Below are positions 8,280 through 16,198 of a stretch of 38,101 nucleotides of DNA, one piece after another; the first letter of the stretch is position 1; the number at the start of each line of letters is the position of its first letter. The position numbers were made by a program, and so were the translations under genes. Source of the stretch: Comamonadaceae bacterium PBBC2 (GTDB lineage: Bacteria > Pseudomonadota > Gammaproteobacteria > Burkholderiales > Burkholderiaceae_C); contig NKIO01000035.1 in NCBI GenBank assembly GCA_002255935.1, positions 1-38,101 of the forward strand, in the 5' to 3' direction. The notes beneath the pieces were generated by a model that worked only from the letters and a program-made list of their open reading frames with translations, was not told where the DNA came from and made no database searches.

Positions 8280-8494
8280 TGCTTGACCCATCCCGCGACT
8301 TGCACTCACCCCAACGCCAGTTGATCGAGTGGCAAATGGAACATGCGGACCTGGACGCCTTGATCGATCAGGCCGCACTGGCGGCACAGCCGCTGGACGA
8401 GTTGCGTTTGCGCCGTTTGAAAAAGCGCCGATTGGCTTTGCGCGATCAGATCGCGCAACTGCAGGCCATGTTGGACCCCAAGGAGCCTGCTTGA
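8276..8494 (+). CDS. DUF465 (YdcH-like) small coiled-coil protein
   Basis: This 72-residue protein has the pattern of the DUF465/YdcH family: an N-terminal helix (HSPQRQLIEWQMEHADLDAL), a turn, then a basic helix with the typical LRRLKKRRLALRDQIAQL stretch. The family forms short helical hairpins and its function is unknown. The start ATG overlaps the previous stop (ATGA), and its stop overlaps the TTG start of the helicase gene (TTGA at 8491-8494). The segment AAGGAG near its end serves as the ribosome site of the next gene. Confidence 0.82.
   Translation: MMLDPSRDLHSPQRQLIEWQMEHADLDALIDQAALAAQPLDELRLRRLKKRRLALRDQIAQLQAMLDPKEPA
8480..8485 (+). promoter_or_regulatory. ribosome binding site fixing the TTG start of the helicase gene
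   Basis: AAGGAG lies 5 bases before the TTG at 8491. It decides between this start and the upstream in-frame ATG at 8329, which lies inside the DUF465 gene and would add 54 residues translated from an overlapping frame. Confidence 0.8.
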
Positions 8495-10590
8495 GTTTGC
8501 TCACGCAAAAGGTGGCGCAGACCTTGTCCTCACAGGGCGCCTTGGCGCTGGCGATTCCTGGTTTTCAACCGCGTGAGGGGCAGACCGACATGGCCTTGGC
8601 GGTGAGCGAAACCGTGCAAGAGGGCGGCCAGTTGGTGGTCGAGGCGGGTACGGGAGTGGGCAAAACCTTTGCCTATTTGGTGCCGGTCTTGCTCAGTGGC
8701 CAACGCGCTTTGATCTCCACCGCCACCAAGGCTTTGCAAGACCAGCTGTTTTCCCGAGACATCCCCAGGCTGGTGGATGTGTTGGGTTTGCCCATACGCG
8801 TGGCCTTGCTCAAGGGTCGATCCAATTACCTGTGCTTGCACCGCATGGAGCAGGCGCGCCACAGCCCCGAATCGGCGCAACCCGGTGCACAGCGGGCCTT
8901 GGCCAAGATTGAAACCTGGGCCCAATCGACCCGCACCGGCGACATGGCTGAGCTGCCAGGACTGGACGAGCGTTCATCTTTGTGGCCCTTGGTGACGTCT
9001 ACACGCGACAACTGCCTGGGCTCGAGCTGCCCGCGCTACAAAGCGTGCCACGTGAACTTGGCCCGCAAAGAGGCCATGGCTGCCGATGTGGTGGTGATCA
9101 ACCACCATTTGTTCTTTGCCGATGTCGCCGTGCGCGAATCGGGCGTGGCCGAATTGTTGCCCACGGTGCGCGTCACCGTCTTCGATGAAGCCCATCAGCT
9201 CAACGAGATCGGCGTGAACTTCTTGGGCCAGCAACTGTCCACTGTGCAGTTGCTGGAATTGGCGCGCGATGTGCTGGCCACCGGTTTGCAATTGGCCCGG
9301 GGTTTGGTGGACTGGCAGGTGCTCAGCGGCCAGCTCGAAAAAGCTTCGCGCGATCTGCGCTTGGCCGCTGGCATGCACCGGGGTTCGGTCCGCTTGCGCT
9401 GGACCGACAGCTTGCCCGAAGGCGTGGACCCCGATGAATGGTCGCAGGCCATGCGGATGCTGACGCAGGCGCTGGATGCGCTGCGCGATGGTCTCGACAT
9501 GGTCAGTGAATTGGCCCCCGATTTTCAGCGCTTGGGGGACCGCACGCGTGAATTCCTGCAGCGTGCGGCCCAGTTTCAAGACCTGCCCAATCCGGAAGGA
9601 GTTCGTTGGCTGGAAGTCAGTGCCCAACTGCGCTTGGTGGAGTCGCCGCTGGACATCGCGCAGGCTTTTGTGAAATTGACACAAGCGCCTACCGTGTCCT
9701 TGCCGGATGCAATCGATCGGGATGGCGGCTCTGAACTCTTGGGCGCTGGCGATGCGGCTGAGGCCTCAGGCTCTGTGGCCGGTGAAGGCGTGGGGCAAAA
9801 AGCTTGGATCTTCACCTCGGCCACTTTGGGTGATGAGGCCAGTTTGCGTTGGTTCACCGAGCCCTGTGGCCTGACCGCTGCCCGCGTGATGCAGGTGAGC
9901 AGTCCATTTGATTACGAAGCCCAGGCCGCGCTGTACGTGCCCGAGCATTTCCCCAAACCCAACGACCCCTCGCATGTGCGCCATGTGGCCCAGTTGGCCG
10001 CCGAAGCTGTGCGCAGCTTGGGGGGGCGAACCTTGGTCTTGACCACGACCTTGAACGCCATGCGCAGCATTGGGGAGTATTTGCAAACCCAGCTGGACGC
10101 TTTCGCGCAGGTTGAAGTTCTGGTGCAGGGGCAAAGCCCCAAGCGCTTGCTCATGGAGCGTTTCAGAGAGGGTGCCAGCGAAGGGCGTGCAGGCTGCGTG
10201 CTGGTGGCCTCGGCCTCGTTCTGGGAAGGCTTTGACGTTCCGGGTGAGGCTTTGCAACTGGTGGTGATCGACAAGCTGCCGTTTCCGCCACCGGGCGATC
10301 CCTTGTTTGAGGCGCGCAGCCAGCGCATCACCCGCGAAGGCGGCAGTGCCTTTGCCGATCACGCCTTGCCTGAAGCGGCGGTGACCTTGAAGCAAGGGGC
10401 AGGGCGTTTGATTCGATCGGAATCAGACCATGGGATTTTGGTGGTGTGTGACAGCCGCCTGAGCAGCATGTCTTATGGGCGACGTTTGGTCAGGGGCTTG
10501 CCGCCCATGCGCCGATTGAACGATCACCAGGCGTTCATGGACGCCGTGGCCGATCTCACCAAAAGCGCCACCAGCTTTTCGACTTCTTGA
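8491..10590 (+). CDS. dinG: DinG/YoaA-family ATP-dependent DNA helicase
   Basis: This is an XPD-like superfamily 2 helicase with an iron-sulfur cluster, of the type that unwinds DNA with a 5' overhang and resolves R-loops or damaged forks. It has 699 residues from the TTG start. Motif I is AGTGVGKTFAYL near residue 52, followed by the STATKALQDQL motif. The cluster ligands are in SNYLCLHRM and DNCLGSSCPRYKACHV. The DEAH box is VFDEAHQLNE and the C-terminal motif VI is GAGRLIRSESDHG. It could be orthologous to DinG or YoaA; length and cysteine spacing do not settle this. It is the last gene of the zapE operon, and its last 11 codons overlap bamD on the other strand. Confidence 0.9.
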   Translation: MSLLTQKVAQTLSSQGALALAIPGFQPREGQTDMALAVSETVQEGGQLVVEAGTGVGKTFAYLVPVLLSGQRALISTATKALQDQLFSRDIPRLVDVLGLPIRVALLKGRSNYLCLHRMEQARHSPESAQPGAQRALAKIETWAQSTRTGDMAELPGLDERSSLWPLVTSTRDNCLGSSCPRYKACHVNLARKEAMAADVVVINHHLFFADVAVRESGVAELLPTVRVTVFDEAHQLNEIGVNFLGQQLSTVQLLELARDVLATGLQLARGLVDWQVLSGQLEKASRDLRLAAGMHRGSVRLRWTDSLPEGVDPDEWSQAMRMLTQALDALRDGLDMVSELAPDFQRLGDRTREFLQRAAQFQDLPNPEGVRWLEVSAQLRLVESPLDIAQAFVKLTQAPTVSLPDAIDRDGGSELLGAGDAAEASGSVAGEGVGQKAWIFTSATLGDEASLRWFTEPCGLTAARVMQVSSPFDYEAQAALYVPEHFPKPNDPSHVRHVAQLAAEAVRSLGGRTLVLTTTLNAMRSIGEYLQTQLDAFAQVEVLVQGQSPKRLLMERFREGASEGRAGCVLVASASFWEGFDVPGEALQLVVIDKLPFPPPGDPLFEARSQRITREGGSAFADHALPEAAVTLKQGAGRLIRSESDHGILVVCDSRLSSMSYGRRLVRGLPPMRRLNDHQAFMDAVADLTKSATSFSTS

Positions 10591-11362
10591 GGCTTTCGCC
10601 TTTCAAGAATTTCGATTGGGGGTAATTGGTTGCCAACACGCGTTGCGCATCCTTGCGCAGGTCTGTCATGCCCATGGCTTCGTAAGAGCTGATGAGGATG
10701 GACAACGCTTCTTCGTTGGCCGGCACGCCTGGGTAATCGGAGATCGCTTGTTGGGCACGGTTGATGGCCGCCACATGCGCGCCACGGCTGGCGTAGTAGC
10801 GGGCCACATGCACTTCGTAGGAAGCCAGCGAGTTGACGATGTAGGTCATGCGCTGGCGAGCCTCGGGGGTGTACTTCGATTCCGGAAAGCGGATCGTCAG
10901 TTCGCGAAAGGCTTCGTAGGCGTCCTTGGCCGCTTTTTGATCGCGCTCGGACAAGTCTTGATCGATGATCGACGAGAAAAGGCCGAGGTTTTCATTGAAG
11001 TTGACCAAGCCCTTGAGGTAAATCGCATAGTCGACCGCAGGGCTGGAAGGGTGCAAGCGGATGAAGCGGTCCAAGGTGGCAATGGCCTGAACCTTGTCGC
11101 CGGTTTTGTACTGGGCGTAGGCCTTGTCGATCTGGGCTTGCTGCGCCAGCACGGTGCCGGCGGCGCGGCCTTCGAGCTTGTCGAACATGCCGATGGCTTT
11201 GTCCCAAGCGCCCGAATCGGCGCTCTCTCGTGCTTCGGCATAAATTTTTTCAGGGGTCCAGCCTGCGGTGACGTCTTTGGGGGTGTTGGAGCAACCAGCC
11301 ACGATCAGGCCCAATGCCAACACCAAGCTGGCGGGAACCATCGATAATCTGTTGCTTTGCAT
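10556..11362 (-). CDS. bamD: outer-membrane assembly lipoprotein BamD
   Basis: BamD is the essential lipoprotein of the BAM complex that inserts beta-barrel proteins into the outer membrane. It has 268 residues from the ATG at 11362. A lipoprotein signal ends in VAGC with C24 as lipidation site. Five TPR-like helical repeats follow; typical segments are WTPEKIYAEARESADSGAWD, AIATLDRFIRLHPSSPAVDY and FRELTIRFPESKYTPEARQR. An upstream TTG at 11386 was rejected because AAGGA (11371-11375) lies 8 bases before the chosen ATG. It is divergent from rluD, as in Escherichia coli, and converges on the helicase gene with a 35-base overlap of coding sequence. No other BAM gene is adjacent; bamB is about 9 kb away. 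Confidence 0.95.
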   Translation of the reverse strand: MQSNRLSMVPASLVLALGLIVAGCSNTPKDVTAGWTPEKIYAEARESADSGAWDKAIGMFDKLEGRAAGTVLAQQAQIDKAYAQYKTGDKVQAIATLDRFIRLHPSSPAVDYAIYLKGLVNFNENLGLFSSIIDQDLSERDQKAAKDAYEAFRELTIRFPESKYTPEARQRMTYIVNSLASYEVHVARYYASRGAHVAAINRAQQAISDYPGVPANEEALSILISSYEAMGMTDLRKDAQRVLATNYPQSKFLKGESLKKSKSWWRFW

Positions 11363-11373
11363 CTCTGACGTCC

Positions 11374-11401
11374 TTGAACTGTTCAATCGAATTGATTATA
11401 T
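11374..11401 (+). promoter_or_regulatory. candidate rluD promoter with overlapping 13-bp palindrome
   Basis: TTGAAC (11374-11379) and TTATAT (11396-11401) are separated by 16 bases and point towards rluD. The -35 is part of a perfect 13-bp palindrome, TTGAACTGTTCAA (11374-11386), which could be an operator. Confidence 0.5.
11395..11400 (-). promoter_or_regulatory. candidate bamD -10 element
   Basis: On the minus strand this reads TATAAT, a perfect -10 hexamer, placing the bamD transcript start about 25 bases before its ATG. No convincing -35 is visible at 16-18 bases upstream. It overlaps the -10 of the opposite promoter, so the two genes may compete for polymerase. Confidence 0.5.
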
Positions 11402-11460
11402 CGACCACCCCCGAAATTCAGACGGCGCAAGCCCTTGCGCAAGACGATGTTTTGCATGGC

Positions 11461-12420
11461 ATGGACACCGCCGAAGAGGAAGTGCGCCTGAGCCAAGTGC
11501 CAGTGACTTTGCATGGCCAACGTTTGGACCGCGCCTTGGCCCAATTGGTGCCCGAGTTCTCGCGCAACTACCTGCAGCAATTGATCGAACAAGGCGATGT
11601 GCTGGTCGACGGGCGTGTGACCACCAAGCCCTCCACCAAAGTGCGTCTGGGCCATGCGGTTCAGGTCACTTTGCGGGCGACGCCCCAGTCACGTGCCTTT
11701 GTGCCCGAGGCCATGCCCATCGATGTGGTTTACGAGGACGCGCATCTGCGGGTCATCCACAAACCCGCGGGCCTGGTGGTGCATCCGGCTCCCGGCAATT
11801 GGCAAGGCACTTTGCTCAATGGCTTGCTGGCCTTGGACCCGACGGCGGCCGATGTGCCCCGAGCAGGCATTGTCCACCGCTTGGACAAGGACACCAGCGG
11901 TTTGATGGTGGTGGCCAGAACGCGTCAGGCCATGGACGCGCTGGTGCACAAAATTGCCGCCCGTGAAGTGCATCGGCAGTATCTGGCCTTGGCCCACAAG
12001 GCCTGGACGGGCCCATCACCCCACACCATCGAAGCGGCGATTGGTCGCGACCCGGCCAATCGCCTGCGCATGGCGGTGGTCGATCTGAGCTACCAGTCGG
12101 GCAAAACGGCCGCAACCACCATCGACGTGCTAGACCAAACCGACCGTGTGTGTCTGGTGCAGTGCACTTTGCACACGGGGCGGACCCACCAAATCAGGGT
12201 TCACATGGCCCATTTAGGGCATCCATTGTTGGCCGATGCGGTTTACGGCGGCGTTAAATTGGGCGGCATGGCCAGGCAGGCGCTGCACGCTTGGCATCTG
12301 GCCTTTGAGCACCCCATCACCGCCGAGGCGATCGACCTGCGCATCCCCTTGCCCGAAGACATGGCGCAGGCGGTGTCTGAATTGGGCCTCAGTTACAATG
12401 GTCCCTCGCGAGGCGATTGA
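11461..12420 (+). CDS. rluD: 23S rRNA pseudouridine synthase RluD
   Basis: RluD makes pseudouridines in helix 69 of 23S rRNA (1911, 1915, 1917 in Escherichia coli). The protein has 319 residues from the ATG at 11461, near the usual 326. An S4 RNA-binding domain covers ~18-70 (GQRLDRALAQLVPEFSRNYL). The catalytic motif GIVHRLDKDTSG holds the nucleophile D142. The conserved LVQCTLHTGRTHQIRVHMAH segment follows. The frame is open further upstream to 11314, but that part overlaps the bamD start and the promoter region. A TTG at 11452 is an alternative start, and no clear ribosome site decides between them. The divergent neighbour is bamD, a conserved arrangement. Confidence 0.92.
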   Translation: MDTAEEEVRLSQVPVTLHGQRLDRALAQLVPEFSRNYLQQLIEQGDVLVDGRVTTKPSTKVRLGHAVQVTLRATPQSRAFVPEAMPIDVVYEDAHLRVIHKPAGLVVHPAPGNWQGTLLNGLLALDPTAADVPRAGIVHRLDKDTSGLMVVARTRQAMDALVHKIAAREVHRQYLALAHKAWTGPSPHTIEAAIGRDPANRLRMAVVDLSYQSGKTAATTIDVLDQTDRVCLVQCTLHTGRTHQIRVHMAHLGHPLLADAVYGGVKLGGMARQALHAWHLAFEHPITAEAIDLRIPLPEDMAQAVSELGLSYNGPSRGD

Positions 12421-12422
12421 CC

Positions 12423-12535
12423 GGTCAAACTGACCCTCTTGTCGTCTCATGGAGCCCGTCAGCAGGACGCGGCTCTTCAGATCGGGGTGGCCCTGCCACC
12501 ATGTCTGTACCCTGACGCCGTGAGGCGTCTTTTTT
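12423..12535 (+). ncRNA. run of four hairpins ending in a terminator (candidate sRNA or scpB leader)
   Basis: Four stable hairpins follow each other between rluD and scpB. First, GGTCA/TGACC at 12423-12427 and 12431-12435. Second, GAGCC-CGTC pairing with GACG-c-GGCTC across 12452-12475, with a 5-nt loop and one bulged C. Third, GGTGGC/GCCACC at 12486-12491 and 12495-12500. Fourth, the terminator at 12514-12535. A TACAAT at 12394-12399, without a visible -35, could start transcription near 12406. I recognise no known RNA family. It may be a 3'-UTR-derived sRNA of rluD, or an attenuator leader of scpB. Confidence 0.45.
12514..12535 (+). terminator. Rho-independent terminator before scpB
   Basis: GACGCC (12514-12519) pairs with GGCGTC (12524-12529) around a GTGA loop, followed by six T residues (12530-12535). 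It ends only 16 bases before the scpB ATG, so there is hardly room for a separate promoter between them. Confidence 0.85.
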
Positions 12536-12551
12536 CCGAAAGATTGACACC

Positions 12552-13271
12552 ATGAATACGGCGCAAGCCAAGCGTGTCCTGGAAACGGCTCTGCTCACGG
12601 CAGGCCAGCCTTTGTCATTGCGCGACATGCGCGTTCTTTTTGACGATGCACTCGGGGCCGATACCCTGCGGCAAATGCTGCAAGACCTCCAACTCGATTG
12701 GGCGCAACGCGGACTCGAACTGGTCTGCGTGGCCAGTGGTTGGCGCTTTCAAAGCCGACCCGAGATGCGCGAATTTTTGGATCGATTGCACCCTGAAAAG
12801 CCGCCCAAGTACACCCGTGCAGCGCTCGAAACCTTGGCCATCATTGCCTACCGCCAGCCTGTGACCCGTGGCGACATGGAAGACATCCGCGGCGTGACCA
12901 TCAATTCGCAAATCCTCAAGCAGCTGGAAGACCGCGGTTGGGTGGAAGTCATTGGTCACCGCGAGACGGTGGGCCGACCTGGCCTGTATGCCACCACCCG
13001 CCAGTTTTTGGACGATCTGGGGCTTTCGTCTTTGGACCAGTTGCCCTTGTTGGCGCAAGTGGACAACCCAGTAGCCGCATTGTCGGGGTTGGTCGAGGAC
13101 ATGCCCGAGCAAGCCGTTTTGTCCTTGGAGGACGCCGTTCAGGCGGTGCCTCAGGCTTTCCCAGCGCTGTCGTCCGACCCGCAAGAATCTTTGGCGCTCG
13201 AAACAGCGCCGCCTCCCGCCGTGCCTGACACGTCTACTCCCCAACCCTCGCACGGCGAAGAAAATCCATGA
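12552..13271 (+). CDS. scpB: chromosome segregation and condensation protein ScpB
   Basis: ScpB is the winged-helix kleisin-partner subunit of the Smc-ScpA-ScpB condensin that compacts and separates the chromosome. The product has 239 residues. The conserved core is at ~1-165: [20 protein letters not shown] at the start, then [20 protein letters not shown] and [18 protein letters not shown], the classical ScpB signature. The last ~70 residues are acidic, Pro/Ala-rich and unconserved. No scpA is in this window. Its stop overlaps the rluB start (ATGA at 13268), an arrangement often seen between scpB and rluB. The close upstream terminator suggests that expression depends on read-through or attenuation. 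Confidence 0.93.
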   Translation: MNTAQAKRVLETALLTAGQPLSLRDMRVLFDDALGADTLRQMLQDLQLDWAQRGLELVCVASGWRFQSRPEMREFLDRLHPEKPPKYTRAALETLAIIAYRQPVTRGDMEDIRGVTINSQILKQLEDRGWVEVIGHRETVGRPGLYATTRQFLDDLGLSSLDQLPLLAQVDNPVAALSGLVEDMPEQAVLSLEDAVQAVPQAFPALSSDPQESLALETAPPPAVPDTSTPQPSHGEENP

Positions 13272-14473
13272 CCGACCATACCCAAGACGACGAGCGTTCG
13301 TCCAAGCCAGCTGCCAAGCGCAGCGCCAGCCGCAAGCCTCGCGCCATTTTCGACCGTGAGTCGACCTACAAACCGATCGAGCTGTCCGACGTGGTGTCGG
13401 GTCAGTTTGACGAGGAAGAGGAGGCGCCAGAGGCCGCCGCCGATTTGGGCAAACGCGTGCTGGCCCCCGAGGCCGATTCGCCCAAGCTGCACAAGGTCTT
13501 GGCCCAAGCGGGTCTGGGCTCACGCCTGGAGATGGAAAAACTGATCGCCGAAGGCCGCGTGGCTGTGAACAACGAGCCTGCCCACGTGGGCCAGCGTGTT
13601 CAGTACGGCGACCAGATCAAAGTCAATGGCAAGCCCTTGCGCATCCGCATCGATCCACCGCCAGCGCGTGTGATCGCTTATCACAAGCCAGCCGGCGAGA
13701 TCGTCAGCCACGACGACCCCCAAAACCGTCCCTCGGTGTTCCGTAAATTGCCGCGCCTGATGAATGGCAAATGGCAGTCCGTCGGTCGTTTGGACCTGAA
13801 CACCGAAGGCCTGCTCTTGTTCACCAGCTCTGGCGAGTTGGCCAACCAGTTGATGCACCCCCGTTTTGGTCTGGAGCGCGAATACGCCGTGCGCGTCCTG
13901 GGCGCTTTGAGCAAGGATGAAAAGCAAAAGTTGATCGACGGCGTGATGCTCGACGATGGTCCTGCCCAATTCGGCTCGATCGAAGATGGCGGCGGCGAAG
14001 GCTCTAATTGCTGGTACCGCGTGACCATTTCCGAAGGCCGTAACCGAGAAGTGCGCCGCATGATGGAAGCCGTGGGCCATGCCGTCAGCCGCCTGATCCG
14101 CATTCGCTACGGTGCCATGGTGCTGCCGCATGGTTTGCGCCGTGGTGCTTGGCTTGAGCTTGATGAGGCCGATATCCGATCGCTGATGCGGGCTGCGGGC
14201 ACTTCGGAGCGCCCACGTCCAGTCACAGAACGACCCGTTTCTCGCACCAACCGCAACGACCGCAGGCCTCGCACAGGTGGCGGCGGCAAGGCCGGAACGG
14301 CCGTGCCCCGCGCCAAACCGCCCGTCAAAGCGCAAGTCGGTGGGGCAGGGGCCCAGCCCGATCCAATGAAGACTTCGACAGGCTACATTGGCGCCGAGAG
14401 TTTCAACCGACTCAAGAAGACCTCGGCCGGTCCTGGCCGCGGCGGTCGCGGTGGCGGCGGCAGAAGCCGCTGA
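13268..14473 (+). CDS. rluB: 23S rRNA pseudouridine synthase RluB
   Basis: RluB isomerises U2605 in 23S rRNA (Escherichia coli numbering). The product has 401 residues, longer than the E. coli enzyme because of extra ends. Residues 1-70 are a charged, low-complexity N-terminal extension. The S4 domain covers ~72-118 ([20 protein letters not shown]). The RsuA-type catalytic motif [16 protein letters not shown] holds D176, and [20 protein letters not shown] follows. The tail from ~310 is Arg/Gly-rich and ends [12 protein letters not shown], probably binding RNA nonspecifically. RluB is distinguished from RluE/RluF mainly by the scpB neighbourhood and overall similarity. GAAGAAAAT upstream serves as ribosome site within scpB. 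Confidence 0.9.
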   Translation: MTDHTQDDERSSKPAAKRSASRKPRAIFDRESTYKPIELSDVVSGQFDEEEEAPEAAADLGKRVLAPEADSPKLHKVLAQAGLGSRLEMEKLIAEGRVAVNNEPAHVGQRVQYGDQIKVNGKPLRIRIDPPPARVIAYHKPAGEIVSHDDPQNRPSVFRKLPRLMNGKWQSVGRLDLNTEGLLLFTSSGELANQLMHPRFGLEREYAVRVLGALSKDEKQKLIDGVMLDDGPAQFGSIEDGGGEGSNCWYRVTISEGRNREVRRMMEAVGHAVSRLIRIRYGAMVLPHGLRRGAWLELDEADIRSLMRAAGTSERPRPVTERPVSRTNRNDRRPRTGGGGKAGTAVPRAKPPVKAQVGGAGAQPDPMKTSTGYIGAESFNRLKKTSAGPGRGGRGGGGRSR

Positions 14474-14492
14474 AAACCAGCCAATCCGTGGG

Positions 14493-14512
14493 CCCTTGTT
14501 GGCAAACAAGGG
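14493..14512 (+). repeat. perfect hairpin between rluB and ndk
   Basis: CCCTTGTT (14493-14500) pairs perfectly with AACAAGGG (14505-14512) around a GGCA loop, 19 bases after the rluB stop. No T tract follows on this strand, so it may be a processing or Rho-linked 3' end. Confidence 0.5.
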
Positions 14513-14533
14513 TAAATACGGGTCTGCACCGGT

Positions 14534-14562
14534 TAGAATAGTGGGCTTTGCCAATTGGCAAA
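14534..14562 (+). promoter_or_regulatory. ndk promoter -10 and 16-bp palindromic operator candidate
   Basis: TAGAAT at 14534-14539 fits a -10 element; no clear -35 is visible. Just downstream, at the expected transcript start, lies the perfect 16-bp palindrome TTTGCCAATTGGCAAA (14547-14562). It could be a repressor site or a short hairpin at the 5' end of the ndk mRNA. Confidence 0.45.
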
Positions 14563-14597
14563 AATGCTTTAAAAACACCCTGTTAGAGGAAATTACC

Positions 14598-15023
14598 ATG
14601 GCCATCGAACGCACTCTCTCCATCATCAAGCCCGACGCAGTCGCCAAGAACGTCATCGGTCAGATCTACGCTCGTTTTGAAGCTGCTGGCCTGAAAGTGG
14701 TCGCTGCCAAGATGGCACACCTGTCGCGCGGCGAAGCCGAGCAGTTCTACGCTGTGCACAAAGAGCGTCCTTTCTTCAAGGACCTGGTGGACTTCATGGT
14801 CTCCGGCCCCGTCATGATCCAAGCCCTGCAAGGCGAGAACGCCATTGCCAAGAACCGCGACCTGATGGGCGCCACCGATCCCAAGAAAGCCGACGCTGGC
14901 ACCATCCGCGCTGACTTCGCTGACAGCATCGATGCCAACGCTGTGCACGGCTCTGACGCTCCTGAAACCGCCGCCGCTGAAGTTGCTTTCTTCTTCCCCG
15001 GCATGAACGTTTACGCACGCTGA
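14598..15023 (+). CDS. ndk: nucleoside diphosphate kinase
   Basis: This enzyme transfers the terminal phosphate of ATP to nucleoside diphosphates through a phosphohistidine, keeping NTP and dNTP pools balanced. It has 141 residues, the normal length. It begins [15 protein letters not shown], and the active-site histidine is H117 in the [10 protein letters not shown] motif. The start at 14598 is set by AGAGGA (14585-14590) 7 bases upstream. The frame is open back to 14388, but that part overlaps the end of rluB. It heads the ndk-rlmN-rodZ-ispG-hisS-yfgM-bamB-der series, known in similar order in Escherichia coli. All family residues are present. Confidence 0.97.
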   Translation: MAIERTLSIIKPDAVAKNVIGQIYARFEAAGLKVVAAKMAHLSRGEAEQFYAVHKERPFFKDLVDFMVSGPVMIQALQGENAIAKNRDLMGATDPKKADAGTIRADFADSIDANAVHGSDAPETAAAEVAFFFPGMNVYAR

Positions 15024-15055
15024 TCGCGTCGCGGCCCCAGCGCGACCCTGACCCC

Positions 15056-16192
15056 ATGACGGCCAACCTTCTCGAATTCGATCTGGAAGGTTTGGCCGTT
15101 TTTTGTGACGGTTTGGGCGAAAAGCGCTTTCGGGCGACCCAATTGTTCCGCTGGATTCACCAGCGGGGCGCCTCTGATTTCGATCAGATGAGCGATTTGG
15201 CCAAGTCTTTGCGCCAAAAGCTCCAATCTCACGCGCACGTGTCCGCGCTGCCCGTGATCAGTCAACACATCTCCCAGGACGGCACCATCAAATGGCTGTT
15301 TGACGTCGGCGATGGCAATGCCATCGAGTCGGTGTTCATTCCTGAGGACGATCGGGGCACCTTGTGTGTGTCCAGTCAAGCCGGATGTGCTGTGGGCTGC
15401 CGGTTTTGCTCCACGGGCCATCAAGGCTTCAGCCGTAACCTGACGACAGGCGAAATTCTGGCGCAGTTGTGGTTTGCCGAGCACTTCCTGCGCAAGCACT
15501 TGAAAACCGATGAACGCGTCATCTCCAATGTGGTGATGATGGGCATGGGTGAGCCGCTGCAAAACTACTCGGCTTTGGTGCCTGCTTTGCGCACCATGCT
15601 CGACGACCACGGCTATGGCCTGTCGCGCCGCCGTGTGACGGTGTCCACTTCGGGTGTGGTGCCCATGATCGAGCGCTTGTCGGCCGATTGCCCTGTGGCT
15701 TTGGCCGTGTCACTGCATGCGCCCAATGACGCCTTGCGCGACAACCTGGTGCCACTTAACCGCAAATACCCGCTGGATGAACTGATGCAGTCGTGTATCG
15801 CCTACTTGGCACACGCGCCTCGGGACTTCATCACTTTTGAATACTGCATGTTGGATGGCGTCAACGACCAAGTCGAGCATGCCCAACAGTTGATCGCCCT
15901 GGTGCAGCGCTATGCTCGTCAGGGCTTGCGCTGCAAGTTCAATTTGATCCCTTTCAACCCTTTCCCAGCTTCGGGATTGTTGCGATCGTCACATGCCAAG
16001 GTGCAGGCCTTTGCCAAACTGCTCCAAGATGCGGGATTGGTCACCACCGTGCGCAAGACCCGAGGCGACGACATCGATGCCGCATGTGGTCAACTTGCCG
16101 GTGATGTGAAGGACCGCACGCAGGTGCAAAATCGCATTGCACAGCAACGCACCATTGCTTTGGTGCCTGTTCACTCAGACCCACAGACCTGA
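15056..16192 (+). CDS. rlmN: dual-specificity 23S rRNA and tRNA adenine-C2 methyltransferase RlmN
   Basis: RlmN is a radical SAM enzyme that methylates C2 of A2503 in 23S rRNA and of A37 in some tRNAs. It has 378 residues. The radical-SAM cluster motif CxxxCxxC is C111, C115 and C118 in [24 protein letters not shown] is the GEP-type SAM-binding motif. The C-terminal catalytic cysteine is C344 in [10 protein letters not shown]; the other methyl-carrying cysteine of the pair is the second one in this family, consistent with C118 or the C344 region by position. The gene starts 32 bases after ndk and is followed by rodZ after 6 bases. Identification is secure from motifs and neighbours. Confidence 0.95.
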   Translation: MTANLLEFDLEGLAVFCDGLGEKRFRATQLFRWIHQRGASDFDQMSDLAKSLRQKLQSHAHVSALPVISQHISQDGTIKWLFDVGDGNAIESVFIPEDDRGTLCVSSQAGCAVGCRFCSTGHQGFSRNLTTGEILAQLWFAEHFLRKHLKTDERVISNVVMMGMGEPLQNYSALVPALRTMLDDHGYGLSRRRVTVSTSGVVPMIERLSADCPVALAVSLHAPNDALRDNLVPLNRKYPLDELMQSCIAYLAHAPRDFITFEYCMLDGVNDQVEHAQQLIALVQRYARQGLRCKFNLIPFNPFPASGLLRSSHAKVQAFAKLLQDAGLVTTVRKTRGDDIDAACGQLAGDVKDRTQVQNRIAQQRTIALVPVHSDPQT

Positions 16193-16198
16193 CCTTCC

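Noticed and set aside
8329..8490. Upstream ATG start for the DinG-like helicase
   Set aside because: It would encode 54 residues from a shifted frame within the DUF465 gene, whereas AAGGAG sits correctly before the TTG at 8491.
12449..12523. 24-codon open frame inside the hairpin region before scpB, considered as an attenuation leader peptide
   Set aside because: There is no ribosome site before its ATG and no run of one amino acid that would sense starvation; its end inside the terminator loop is probably chance.
14388..14597. Upstream start for ndk
   Set aside because: The extension overlaps rluB and the promoter palindrome; Ndk begins at [15 protein letters not shown] with a good ribosome site.
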